From the NCBI GenBank assembly GCA_001898825.1, contig MKVK01000008.1, positions 135,008 to 199,007 on the forward strand: a stretch of 64,000 bases of DNA. The letters run 5' to 3'. Made by a program: the position numbers and the translations under genes. Position 1 is the first letter of the stretch. The number at the start of each line of letters is the position of its first letter. Source of the DNA: Magnetospirillum sp. 64-120 (GTDB lineage Bacteria; Pseudomonadota; Alphaproteobacteria; Rhodospirillales; Magnetospirillaceae). This document shows positions 57,546 through 64,000 of the stretch, piece after piece. Below the pieces are notes generated by a model. The model was not told the origin of the DNA. It saw only the letters and a program-made list of their open reading frames with translations, and ran no database searches.

Positions 57546-58289
57546 ATGATGGAATGGCTTAGCGACCCGCAATTGTGGATCAGCCTGTTGACCCTGGCGG
57601 CCCTGGAAATCGTGCTGGGCATCGACAACCTGGTGTTCCTGACCATTTTGTCCGATCGTCTGCCCGAGGCCCAGCGCCCGCAGGCCCGCAAGCTGGGGCT
57701 GGCCTTCGCGCTGTTGACCCGGCTGGCTTTGCTGGCGTCGCTGTCATGGATCGTCGGTCTGGTCGATCCGGTGTTCACCCTGATGGGCCATGCGGTGTCG
57801 TGGCGCGACATCATCCTGATCGGCGGCGGCCTGTTCCTGCTGGCCAAGGCCACCCACGAAATCCATGGATCGCTGGAAGGTGAGGAAGACGACGCCCACG
57901 GCACCGGCAAGGCGGTGGCCGCCGGCTTCGTCTCGACCATCATTCAGATCGGCATCCTGGACATCGTCTTCTCGCTGGATTCGGTGATCACCGCTGTCGG
58001 CATGGTCGACCACCTGGGGGTGATGGTGGCCGCCGTCATCATCGCCGTCATCGTCATGCTGGTGGCCTCGGGGCCGCTGTCGGCCTTTGTCTCGGCCCAT
58101 CCCACCGTCAAGATGCTGGCGCTGTCCTTCCTGTTGCTGGTGGGCATGGCGCTGATCGCCGACGGCTTGGGCTTCCACATTCCCAAGGGCTATCTGTACT
58201 TCGCCATGGGCTTCTCGGTGCTGGTCGAGACCCTCAATCTGGTGGCGCGGCGCAAGCGCAATCCGGTGAAGCTGCGCAACACGCTGTAG
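57546..58289 (+). CDS. TerC-family integral membrane protein
   Basis: 247 residues, about seven helices, with the paired acidic motifs LEIVLGIDNLVF and LDIVFSLDSVIT typical of TerC/YgdQ. This family has been linked to metal (manganese) export and tellurite tolerance. A cytoplasmic acidic loop (GSLEGEEDDAHGTG) separates the two halves. An adjoining TerB-like gene lies downstream, but a terminator separates them. Confidence 0.9.
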   Translation: MMEWLSDPQLWISLLTLAALEIVLGIDNLVFLTILSDRLPEAQRPQARKLGLAFALLTRLALLASLSWIVGLVDPVFTLMGHAVSWRDIILIGGGLFLLAKATHEIHGSLEGEEDDAHGTGKAVAAGFVSTIIQIGILDIVFSLDSVITAVGMVDHLGVMVAAVIIAVIVMLVASGPLSAFVSAHPTVKMLALSFLLLVGMALIADGLGFHIPKGYLYFAMGFSVLVETLNLVARRKRNPVKLRNTL

Positions 58290-58435
58290 GGTGGTTTGGG
58301 CCGAAGGCCACCCGTGCCGGGCGGCTGTGTGCGGAGCACACGTCTCCGACTCCAGGCGCCGCTCGGGCTTGGTGGGGTGGTCTGGCGTAAGCGGGCCATA
58401 CTTCGCTAAACCATGCGTGCATCAGGGTTGTTGCC
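58290..58435. other. Intergenic stretch with short palindromes
   Basis: No gene. It contains GTGTGC-GGA-GCACAC (58327-58341), and two similar sequences of the form TGGTTTGGGCCGAAGGCCA and TGGTCTGGCGTAAGCGGGCC, which look like degenerate copies of one palindromic element. Confidence 0.35.
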
Positions 58436-58470
58436 GGGGGAAGGCTGTGCTAAGCCTTCCCCCGGTTTTT
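58436..58470 (+). terminator. Terminator after the TerC gene
   Basis: 11-bp stem GGGGGAAGGCT / AGCCTTCCCCC with a 6-base loop, then GGTTTTT. It lies just before the TerB-like gene. Confidence 0.9.
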
Positions 58471-58485
58471 CAAGGCGAGAAGGCC

Positions 58486-58935
58486 ATGTTCGGGCGTCTG
58501 CGCGACCTGCTGTTTTCCGGCTCCGCGGTGATGGAGCAGGGGCGCCGTCTGCAATTGGCGGCGGCGGCGGTGTTGGTCGAGGCGGCGTCCATGGACGGCC
58601 AGGTGGACCAGGTGGAAAGGTTGCGCATCATCCAGGTGCTGGCGCGCCATTTCAGTCTGAGCGACACCGAGGCGGCCGATCTGTTAGCCGAGGCCAGCCA
58701 ATTGGCGGCGCAATCGGTCGAGTTGTCGGGCTTCGCCAAGACCATCAAGGACGGGTTCGATTTCGACGATCGTATCCGAATGATTGAAATGTTGTGGGAT
58801 GTGGCCTATGCCGATGGCCAGTTGCACGATTACGAAGCCAATCTGGTTCGCCGGATCGCCGGCCTGATCCATGTTCCCGATCAGGATGCCGGCGCCGCCC
58901 GCAAAAGGGTGATGGCTCGCTTGGGAATTCAGTGA
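58486..58935 (+). CDS. TerB-like protein (DUF533/tellurite resistance fold)
   Basis: 149 residues from ATG 58486. A helical TerB-like domain: AAAAVLVEAASMDGQVDQVERLRIIQVLARHF (acidic metal-site pattern MDG..D..E in repeat 1) and LWDVAYADGQLHDYEANLVRRIA (ADG..D..E in repeat 2). TerB folds bind metals through such repeats. It precedes fdxA by 27 bases. Confidence 0.85.
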   Translation: MFGRLRDLLFSGSAVMEQGRRLQLAAAAVLVEAASMDGQVDQVERLRIIQVLARHFSLSDTEAADLLAEASQLAAQSVELSGFAKTIKDGFDFDDRIRMIEMLWDVAYADGQLHDYEANLVRRIAGLIHVPDQDAGAARKRVMARLGIQ

Positions 58936-58962
58936 TTTGGCGTTTTTGACCCGGAGTCGATC

Positions 58963-59301
58963 ATGGCCTATGTGGTGACCGAGAACTGCATCAAGTGCAA
59001 GTACCAGGATTGTGTGGAAGTTTGCCCCGTCGACTGCTTCTACGAAGGTGAAAACTTCCTGGTGATCAACCCGGACGAATGCATTGATTGCGGCGTGTGC
59101 GAGCCGGAATGCCCGGCCGAGGCCATCTTCCCCGATTCCGACGATCGTGCCACCGCTTGGGCCCAGATGAACCGCGACTATTCCGGCCAGTGGCCCAACA
59201 TCACCCGCAAGGGCGATGCGCCGGCCGATGCCGACGAGTGGAAGGGCAAGCCCGGCAAGGCCGAATTGCTGTCGCCCAATCCCGGCAAGGGTACCGTCTG
59301 A
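58963..59301 (+). CDS. fdxA: Seven-iron ferredoxin FdxA
   Basis: 112 residues with two cluster motifs: [18 protein letters not shown] and [12 protein letters not shown], giving the 3Fe-4S plus 4Fe-4S arrangement, and a C-terminal extension of about 50 residues characteristic of FdxA. Electron carrier. The GGAG upstream is at normal spacing. A strong terminator follows. Confidence 0.95.
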   Translation: MAYVVTENCIKCKYQDCVEVCPVDCFYEGENFLVINPDECIDCGVCEPECPAEAIFPDSDDRATAWAQMNRDYSGQWPNITRKGDAPADADEWKGKPGKAELLSPNPGKGTV

Positions 59302-59611
59302 TCCCTTTCAGTCACCCGGTTTTTGCAAACCAGCCCGGCCCACCCGAAAGGTGGAGCCGGGCTTTTTGCCGTGCTTTCATCAAGCCGTCATGCTATAAGA
59401 GCCAGTCCGCCGAGCCAGCCCCTAAGGGTTTGAATTGACTCGGCGTCTTTGGCTCTGGGGAGCCTGTGGGCACCGTGCCCGTCCCCGTGTGTGCAAATGG
59501 ATTGACTGATCAACCGCCGGTCACTGGACGCGGCTGGAATCGGCTTCTGCGTTTCGTCGTAAGCCGACCACCCGTTTCCGTTCCTTGGCGGGCCAGCAAG
59601 GAAGAGTGCAA
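59302..59611. other. 310-base gene-free region before carD, structured
   Basis: Contains the fdxA terminator and then about 240 bases without a frame. Here lie a tiered stem (AGAGCCA/TGGCTCT 59398/59450 enclosing GCCGAG/CTCGGC 59409/59439 and CCC-TAA-GGG), a GGGCAC-C-GTGCCC hairpin (59468-59480), and TCGGCTT/AAGCCGA (59540-59567). A possible -10 TATAAG is at 59394. It may be a long carD 5' leader or a small RNA. Confidence 0.5.
59331..59367 (+). terminator. fdxA terminator
   Basis: Stem AGCCCGGC..CCACC / GGTGG..GCCGGGCT with GAAA loop, then TTTTT. Confidence 0.9.
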
Positions 59612-60106
59612 ATGTCGAGCGTTTCTTTCGCCGAAGGTGATTTTGTGGTCTACCCCACCCATGGCGTCGGCCAGGTGATGGCTATCGAGAACCAGGAAAT
59701 CGGCGGCATGAAGCTGCAATTGTTCGTCATCACTTTCGACCGTGATCGTATGACCTTGCGCGTCCCGGTGGCCAAGGCCACCAAGTCGGGGCTGCGCAAG
59801 CTGTCGTCGCGGACCGTCATGGACACCGCGCTTTCCACCTTGAAGGGGCGCGCCAAGATCAAGCGCACCATGTGGAGCCGCCGCGCCCAGGAATACGAAG
59901 CCAAGATCAATTCGGGTGATCCGGTCTCCATCGCCGAAGTGGTGCGAGACCTGCACCGCAACGCCAACCAGCCCGACCAGTCCTATAGCGAACGCCAAAT
60001 TTACGAAGCGGCGCTGGAACGTCTGGCCGCCGAATTGGCGGCGGTGGAACGCATCGACGCCGAAGCCGCGACCGCCAAGCTGTCCGAACTGCTGGACGCG
60101 GCCTAA
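59612..60106 (+). CDS. carD: CarD/CdnL-family RNA polymerase-binding regulator
   Basis: 164 residues from ATG 59612, with AAGGAAG upstream. The N-terminal RNA-polymerase interaction domain (FAEGDFVVYPTHGVGQVMAIENQEI in pieces) is followed by a helical DNA-binding domain. CdnL stabilises open complexes at rRNA and growth promoters. Normal length for alphaproteobacteria. A terminator follows 18 bases after. Confidence 0.93.
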   Translation: MSSVSFAEGDFVVYPTHGVGQVMAIENQEIGGMKLQLFVITFDRDRMTLRVPVAKATKSGLRKLSSRTVMDTALSTLKGRAKIKRTMWSRRAQEYEAKINSGDPVSIAEVVRDLHRNANQPDQSYSERQIYEAALERLAAELAAVERIDAEAATAKLSELLDAA

Positions 60107-60121
60107 GTCGCTGCATTTTTT

Positions 60122-60162
60122 CAACGCGGCTTGCGGGATCGCTCTCGCAAGCCGCGTTTTTT
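60122..60162 (+). terminator. carD terminator
   Basis: Perfect 12-bp stem ACGCGGCTTGCG / CGCAAGCCGCGT, 10-base loop, then TTTTTT. Confidence 0.93.
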
Positions 60163-60231
60163 ATCGCGGGCGTTGACGGATTCCGTCTCGCCTGCGACCA
60201 TGCCGGGGCTTGCAAGCAGGATTCTCACGGC

Positions 60232-61044
60232 ATGGCTGCCAATTTGACTGAAACCAACGTTTTCGCCACCCTTCGGGGATCGGGGCGCATCTGGGCGGTG
60301 GGGGCCATCCACGGCGAGGTGACGCGCCTGAAGGCTTTGCATACCTCTTTGTCCGAATTGATGAAGCCGGGTGACCAGATCGTCTATCTGGGCGACATTC
60401 TCGGCTATGGCCCCGACGTGCGCGGCGCGGTGGACGAAGTGCTGACCTATCGGCGGGCTTTTCTGGCCCAGCCCGGGGTCGAGGTGGACGACATCATCTT
60501 CCTGCGCGGCGCCCAGGAAGAGATGTGGCAGAAATTGCTGCAGCTGTCCTTTGCCCCCAATCCGGTGGAAGTCTTGAAATGGCTGGTCGACCACGGGATC
60601 GGCCCGACGTTGGCCGCCTATGGCGGTTCCGCCGAGGAAGGCATGCTGGCGGCCCGCGACGGCATCGGCAGCCTGACCAAGTGGACGTCGCAACTGCGCC
60701 AGAACATGCGCCTGATCGACGGCCACACCACGCTGATGAGCGTGTTGAAACATGCCGCCTTCACCGACGACGATTCCCTGCTGTTCGTCAATGCCGGCAT
60801 CGACCCCACTCGCCCGCTTTCCGCCCAGCTGGACGCTTTCTGGTGGGGGTCTTCGGGGTTCGAGTTGATGGACAGCCCCTATGGCTCGTACCGTCTGGTG
60901 GTGCGTGGTTCCGACCGCCGCCGTGGCGGCGTGCGTACCGGCGCCTTCACCGCCACCCTGGATTCCGGCTGCGGCCTGGGTGGCAAGCTGACGGCGGCGT
61001 GTTTCGCCGCCGACGGCCACATGCTGCACATGATCGAGGTGTGA
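60232..61044 (+). CDS. Degenerate metallophosphoesterase-fold protein
   Basis: 270 residues with the layout of a PPP-type serine/threonine phosphatase, but the metal motifs are altered: GDxHG reads GAIHG, GDxxDRG reads GDILGYG, GNHE reads GAQE, and the later His-Ala-Gly reads NAGID. Only the first His and the first Asp of the second motif remain. It is probably inactive as a phosphatase or uses different chemistry. The C terminus is beta-rich. It lies alone between two terminators, after carD and convergent with htpG. Confidence 0.78.
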   Translation: MAANLTETNVFATLRGSGRIWAVGAIHGEVTRLKALHTSLSELMKPGDQIVYLGDILGYGPDVRGAVDEVLTYRRAFLAQPGVEVDDIIFLRGAQEEMWQKLLQLSFAPNPVEVLKWLVDHGIGPTLAAYGGSAEEGMLAARDGIGSLTKWTSQLRQNMRLIDGHTTLMSVLKHAAFTDDDSLLFVNAGIDPTRPLSAQLDAFWWGSSGFELMDSPYGSYRLVVRGSDRRRGGVRTGAFTATLDSGCGLGGKLTAACFAADGHMLHMIEV

Positions 61045-61048
61045 ACAT

Positions 61049-61080
61049 TAAAAAGCCCGGGTTTCCCCGGGCTTTTTGTT
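61049..61080. terminator. Bidirectional terminator before htpG
   Basis: Stem AAAAAGCCCGGG / CCCGGGCTTTTT with a short loop TTTC; A tract left and T tract right, so it serves both convergent genes. Confidence 0.9.
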
Positions 61081-62942
61081 TAGGCCACGCCCTTTTCCAT
61101 CATCGCCGCCAGTCGGCGGGTGAACTCCACCGGGTCGGCGGGCATCTCGCCTTCGACGATGCGGGCCTGGTCCAACAGCAGCCAGGACGCGTCCTCGACG
61201 GCTTCACGGCCCGACGACTTGACCCGGTCGGCCAAAGCCTTGATCAGGCCGTGGCGCGGGTTGATTTCCAGGATGCGCGGGGTGTCGTGGTCCACCTGCT
61301 TGTGGGCCTTCAGCAGCTTTTCCAGATGCAGGCTCATCTGGCCCTGGTCGGCCACCAGGCAGACCGCCGAGGCGGTCAGGCGGTCGGACACCCGCACATC
61401 CTTGACGCTTTCCCCCAAATTCAGCTTCAGCGCGGCGATCAGGGTGTCCAGGCTGGCGGATTCGACGGCCTGGGGCTTGGCGGCCTCGGTTTCCGGATCG
61501 GCCTTGACCGCCGACAGGTCGGCGCTGGAATCGGTGACCGCCACCAGCTTCTTGCCGGCCCATTCACCCACCGCCGGCACCCAGAATTCGTCGATGGGGT
61601 CGGTCAGCAGCAGCACTTCCACGCCCTTGGCCAGGAAGCCTTCCAGTTGCGGGCTTTTCTTCAAGGCCTCCACCGAATCGCCGGTGGCGTAATAGATCGC
61701 CTCTTGGCCTTCCTTCATGCGGCCCACCACGTCGTCCAGGCTGGACCAGCCGTCCCCTTGGGTGGTCTTGAAGCGCGACAGGGCGACGATGTCGGTCTTG
61801 CGCTCGAAATCCTCGTAGATGCCTTCCTTCAGCACCGGGCCGAAGTTTTCCCAGAACGAGACATAGGATTCCGTGTCGTTCTCGGCCTTCTTCTTCAGTT
61901 CCGACAGCACCCTTTTCACCAGGCCGGCCTTGATCTTGGCCAGCACCGGATTGTGCTGCAGCATTTCGCGGCTGACGTTCAAGGGCAGGTCCTGGCTGTC
62001 GACCACGCCGCGCAGGAAACGCAGGTAGGGCGGCAACAGGCCTTCGGCCTCGTCGGTGATGAAGACCCGGTTGACGTAAAGCTTCAGGTGGTTCTTGCGG
62101 TCGGGCTGGAACAGGTCGAAGGGCTTGGAACCGGGCACGAACAGCAGGCCGGTATATTCGATGGCGCCTTCAGCGCGGTAATGGATGGTCTGCCACGGTT
62201 CGTCGAAAGCGTGGGCGACGTGGTGATAGAATTCCTTGTACTGCTCGTCGGTGATGTCGGACTTGGAGCGGGTCCACAGGGCCGAGGCCGAGTTGACCGT
62301 CTCTTCGGTCTCGCCATCCTTCATCACCACCGGGATGTTGATGTGGTCCGAATAGCGCTTGATGATGGATTTCAACCGGAAGGTTTCCAGGAATTCCTTG
62401 GCGTCTTCGCGCAGATGCAGTTCCAGGCTGGCGCCACGGGCGGCGTCAGGGGCTTCGGAAATGGTGAACGCGCCCTTGCCGTCGGATTCCCAACGCCAGC
62501 CCTGGCTCTCGCCGGCCTTCTTGGTGGTCACCACCACCTTGTCGGCGACCATGAAGGCGGAATAGAAGCCGACGCCGAACTGGCCGATCAGGCTGGTGTC
62601 CTTCTTGGCGTCGCCCGACAGCTTGCTCATGAACTCGGCGGTGCCGGACTTGGCGATGGTGCCCAGGTTATCGATCAGGTCGTCGTGGTTCATGCCGATG
62701 CCGTTGTCGGCGATGGTCAGCGTGCCGGCATCCTTGTCGGGGATGACGCGGATCCGGAATTCGGCGTCGCCTTCGGTCAACTGCGCCTGGGTCTGCGATT
62801 CGTAACGCAGCTTGTCGCAGGCGTCCGAGGCGTTGGACACCAACTCGCGCAGGAAGATCTCCTTGTTGGAGTAAAGCGAGTGGACGACGATGTCCAAAAG
62901 CTTGGCGACTTCCGCCTGAAATTCCCGCTTTTCTTCAGCCAT
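61080..62942 (-). CDS. htpG: Chaperone HtpG (Hsp90)
   Basis: 620 residues from ATG 62942; the frame runs on beyond but without homology. GHKL ATPase domain: NSNKEIFLRELVSNASDACDKLR-like start, DNGIGM, GTIAKSGT and GQFGVGFYSAFMVAD, then middle and C-terminal dimerisation domains. It is an ATP-dependent chaperone. A heat-shock-type promoter lies upstream. Divergent from hpf. Confidence 0.96.
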   Translation of the reverse strand: MAEEKREFQAEVAKLLDIVVHSLYSNKEIFLRELVSNASDACDKLRYESQTQAQLTEGDAEFRIRVIPDKDAGTLTIADNGIGMNHDDLIDNLGTIAKSGTAEFMSKLSGDAKKDTSLIGQFGVGFYSAFMVADKVVVTTKKAGESQGWRWESDGKGAFTISEAPDAARGASLELHLREDAKEFLETFRLKSIIKRYSDHINIPVVMKDGETEETVNSASALWTRSKSDITDEQYKEFYHHVAHAFDEPWQTIHYRAEGAIEYTGLLFVPGSKPFDLFQPDRKNHLKLYVNRVFITDEAEGLLPPYLRFLRGVVDSQDLPLNVSREMLQHNPVLAKIKAGLVKRVLSELKKKAENDTESYVSFWENFGPVLKEGIYEDFERKTDIVALSRFKTTQGDGWSSLDDVVGRMKEGQEAIYYATGDSVEALKKSPQLEGFLAKGVEVLLLTDPIDEFWVPAVGEWAGKKLVAVTDSSADLSAVKADPETEAAKPQAVESASLDTLIAALKLNLGESVKDVRVSDRLTASAVCLVADQGQMSLHLEKLLKAHKQVDHDTPRILEINPRHGLIKALADRVKSSGREAVEDASWLLLDQARIVEGEMPADPVEFTRRLAAMMEKGVA

Positions 62943-63006
62943 GACGTTTGTTTCCCATCCTTGCTGCCGTTTTGATCGGTGCGGCCCGCGACCGGGCCGG
63001 CGACCT

Positions 63007-63036
63007 GATATGAGGGTGTTCGGATAAGGTTGCAAG
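63007..63036 (-). promoter_or_regulatory. Candidate RpoH (sigma32) promoter of htpG
   Basis: On the minus strand CTTGCA, a 14-base spacer, then CCCTCATATC, matching the heat-shock consensus CTTGAA-N13-17-CCCCATNT. It lies 65-95 bases before htpG. Confidence 0.55.
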
Positions 63037-63075
63037 CCCGCACGCAAACAGCAACAATGGATACCCCCTTCGCTG

Positions 63076-63104
63076 TTGCCGTTTGCAAGGCGAATCGGTA
63101 TGTA
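63076..63104 (+). promoter_or_regulatory. Candidate sigma70 promoter of hpf
   Basis: TTGCCG, 17 bases, TATGTA, about 80 bases before the hpf start. Confidence 0.4.
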
Positions 63105-63182
63105 TAGCGGCCCCGCGGGCGCGGGCCGAGGTTGCGCCGCCCGAAGGATGTGGCGCGACATTTGAAAAAGTAGGAGACGTTC

Positions 63183-63536
63183 ATGCAGAATCCCCTCCAG
63201 ATCACCTTTCATGGGATCGACCACTCGGAAGCCGTTGAAACCCGCGTGCGCGAGAAGGTGGCCAAGCTGGAGCAGTTCTTCGACCGCATCACCGGTTGCC
63301 GGGTTGCCATCGAATCGAACCATAAGAATTCGTCGAACCTGCACCACAAGGGCGATTCCGTCCTGGTGCGCATTGACGTGACCGTTCCTGGCCAGGAACT
63401 GGTGGTCAAGCGTGAATCCGACGAACACGAAGACGTCTACGCCGCCTTGAAGGGCGCGTTCCAGGCCATGGAACGCCAGGTCAAGGAATACGCCGAGCGC
63501 GCTCGCGGCGACGTCAAGGCTCGCGCCAACGGCTGA
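63183..63536 (+). CDS. hpf: Ribosome hibernation promoting factor, short form
   Basis: 117 residues, S30AE domain: ITFHGIDHSEAVETRVREKVAKLEQFFDRI-like start, ESDEHEDVYAALKGAFQAMERQVK-like end. It lacks the long C-terminal dimerisation domain of long HPF, so it is a short HPF/YfiA-type protein that binds idle ribosomes. GGAG upstream. Terminator downstream. Confidence 0.92.
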   Translation: MQNPLQITFHGIDHSEAVETRVREKVAKLEQFFDRITGCRVAIESNHKNSSNLHHKGDSVLVRIDVTVPGQELVVKRESDEHEDVYAALKGAFQAMERQVKEYAERARGDVKARANG

Positions 63537-63559
63537 TCAGCCTTTGGGAACTGCTTGCG

Positions 63560-63590
63560 GCACCCGCCTTCGTCAGAAGGCGGGTGCTTT
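63560..63590 (+). terminator. hpf terminator
   Basis: 12-bp stem GCACCCGCCTTC / GAAGGCGGGTGC, loop GTCA, then TTTG, a short T tract. Confidence 0.8.
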
Positions 63591-63727
63591 GTCGTGTCTG
63601 CTGGCCATCGCTTATCGGTGCGCGGATCGGAATTTTTGATCGACACTCTTGGAAGTGTTGATGTTTGTGCGCGACTGGGTTAGAAGGCGCCAATCTTCGC
63701 AAGTGCGAACGTGTTTTTAGGCCTTCC

Positions 63728-64000
63728 ATGAACATCGATCTGGCGCGAACTTTTCTGGAAATCGTCGAAACCGGCAATTTCAACAAGGCCGCCGAACGGC
63801 TTGAAGTCACCCAATCCACCGTTTCCATGCGCATCAAGGCGCTGGAAGACGAATTGGGGCGACCGCTTTTCGTGCGCTCGAAGACCGGCGCCGAATTGAC
63901 CGCCGCTGGCACCCAGTTCCGTCGCTATGCCGCCGCCATGGTCCGGGTGTGGGAACAGGCCCGTCAGGAAATCGCCCTGCCGCCGGGTTTTCGCACCGTC
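63728..64000 (+). CDS. LysR-family transcriptional regulator, 3' end outside window
   Basis: 91 codons visible. The N-terminal winged helix is typical of LysR proteins: LARTFLEIVETGNFNKAAERLEVTQSTVSMRIKALEDELGRPLFVRS in pieces. The effector domain lies beyond the window. Target genes unknown. It is preceded by about 190 bases after the hpf gene and its terminator. Confidence 0.9.
   Translation, partial: MNIDLARTFLEIVETGNFNKAAERLEVTQSTVSMRIKALEDELGRPLFVRSKTGAELTAAGTQFRRYAAAMVRVWEQARQEIALPPGFRTV

Overview
The window is a GC-rich (roughly 65% by eye), gene-dense stretch of bacterial chromosome. Gene content and order fit an alphaproteobacterium of the Rhodospirillales, most likely a Magnetospirillum-like spirillum. 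The pointers are two Irr-type and one CxxC-less Fur regulator, MucR, ATP12, a CarD/CdnL protein, class II ribonucleotide reductase, an alphaproteobacterial-type SAM-II riboswitch before metK, and the run fur / olsB-olsA / miaB-phoH-ybeY-corC-lnt / XRE / metK-trmB. No magnetosome genes, rRNA, tRNA, CRISPR array, phage or transposon was seen; the genus is inference.

Layout. 1-2.9 kb: a split phosphorelay (histidine kinase cut by the window edge, receiver, secreted Cache-like protein, receiver, HPt). 3.0-12.5 kb: the rimP-nusA-ylxR-infB-rbfA-truB-rpsO-pnp translation and RNA operon, with an rpsO terminator and a long pnp leader hairpin. 12.5-26.5 kb: a GDPD, a nitronate monooxygenase-like enzyme, irr, a thioredoxin-like protein divergent from argH-lptM-lysA, a TIGR02302 membrane protein, a thioesterase and EAL protein, an S4 protein, cspA, and nrdJ preceded by a DnaA-box cluster. 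26.8-34.8 kb: a Tat-exported GH1 enzyme, acylphosphatase, a short RlpA-like protein, fluoride channel, pseudouridine synthase, HAD phosphatase, AsmA and ATP12. 35-39.5 kb: pccB-pccA, DUF2061 and a second Irr-like regulator. 39.5-46.4 kb: a pentaheme TorC-like cytochrome, a diheme peroxidase, degP-rarA, an HPt with a degenerate receiver, a lipoprotein and a TusA-like protein. 46.5-57.5 kb: mucR, fur, ornithine-lipid acyltransferases, the miaB-to-lnt operon, an XRE regulator, and metK-trmB. 57.5-64 kb: TerC, TerB-like, fdxA, carD, a degenerate metallophosphoesterase, htpG divergent from hpf, and the start of a LysR gene.

Most genes are housekeeping. The less ordinary material is regulatory or degenerate: DnaA boxes at nrdJ, ICE-like palindromes at both irr genes, the SAM-II element at metK, a structured gene-free leader before carD, a receiver lacking its phospho-acceptor next to an HPt, a phosphoesterase with altered metal ligands, and a 30-bp palindromic repeat inside the corC reading frame. 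I did not find a convincing wholly new multi-gene system.
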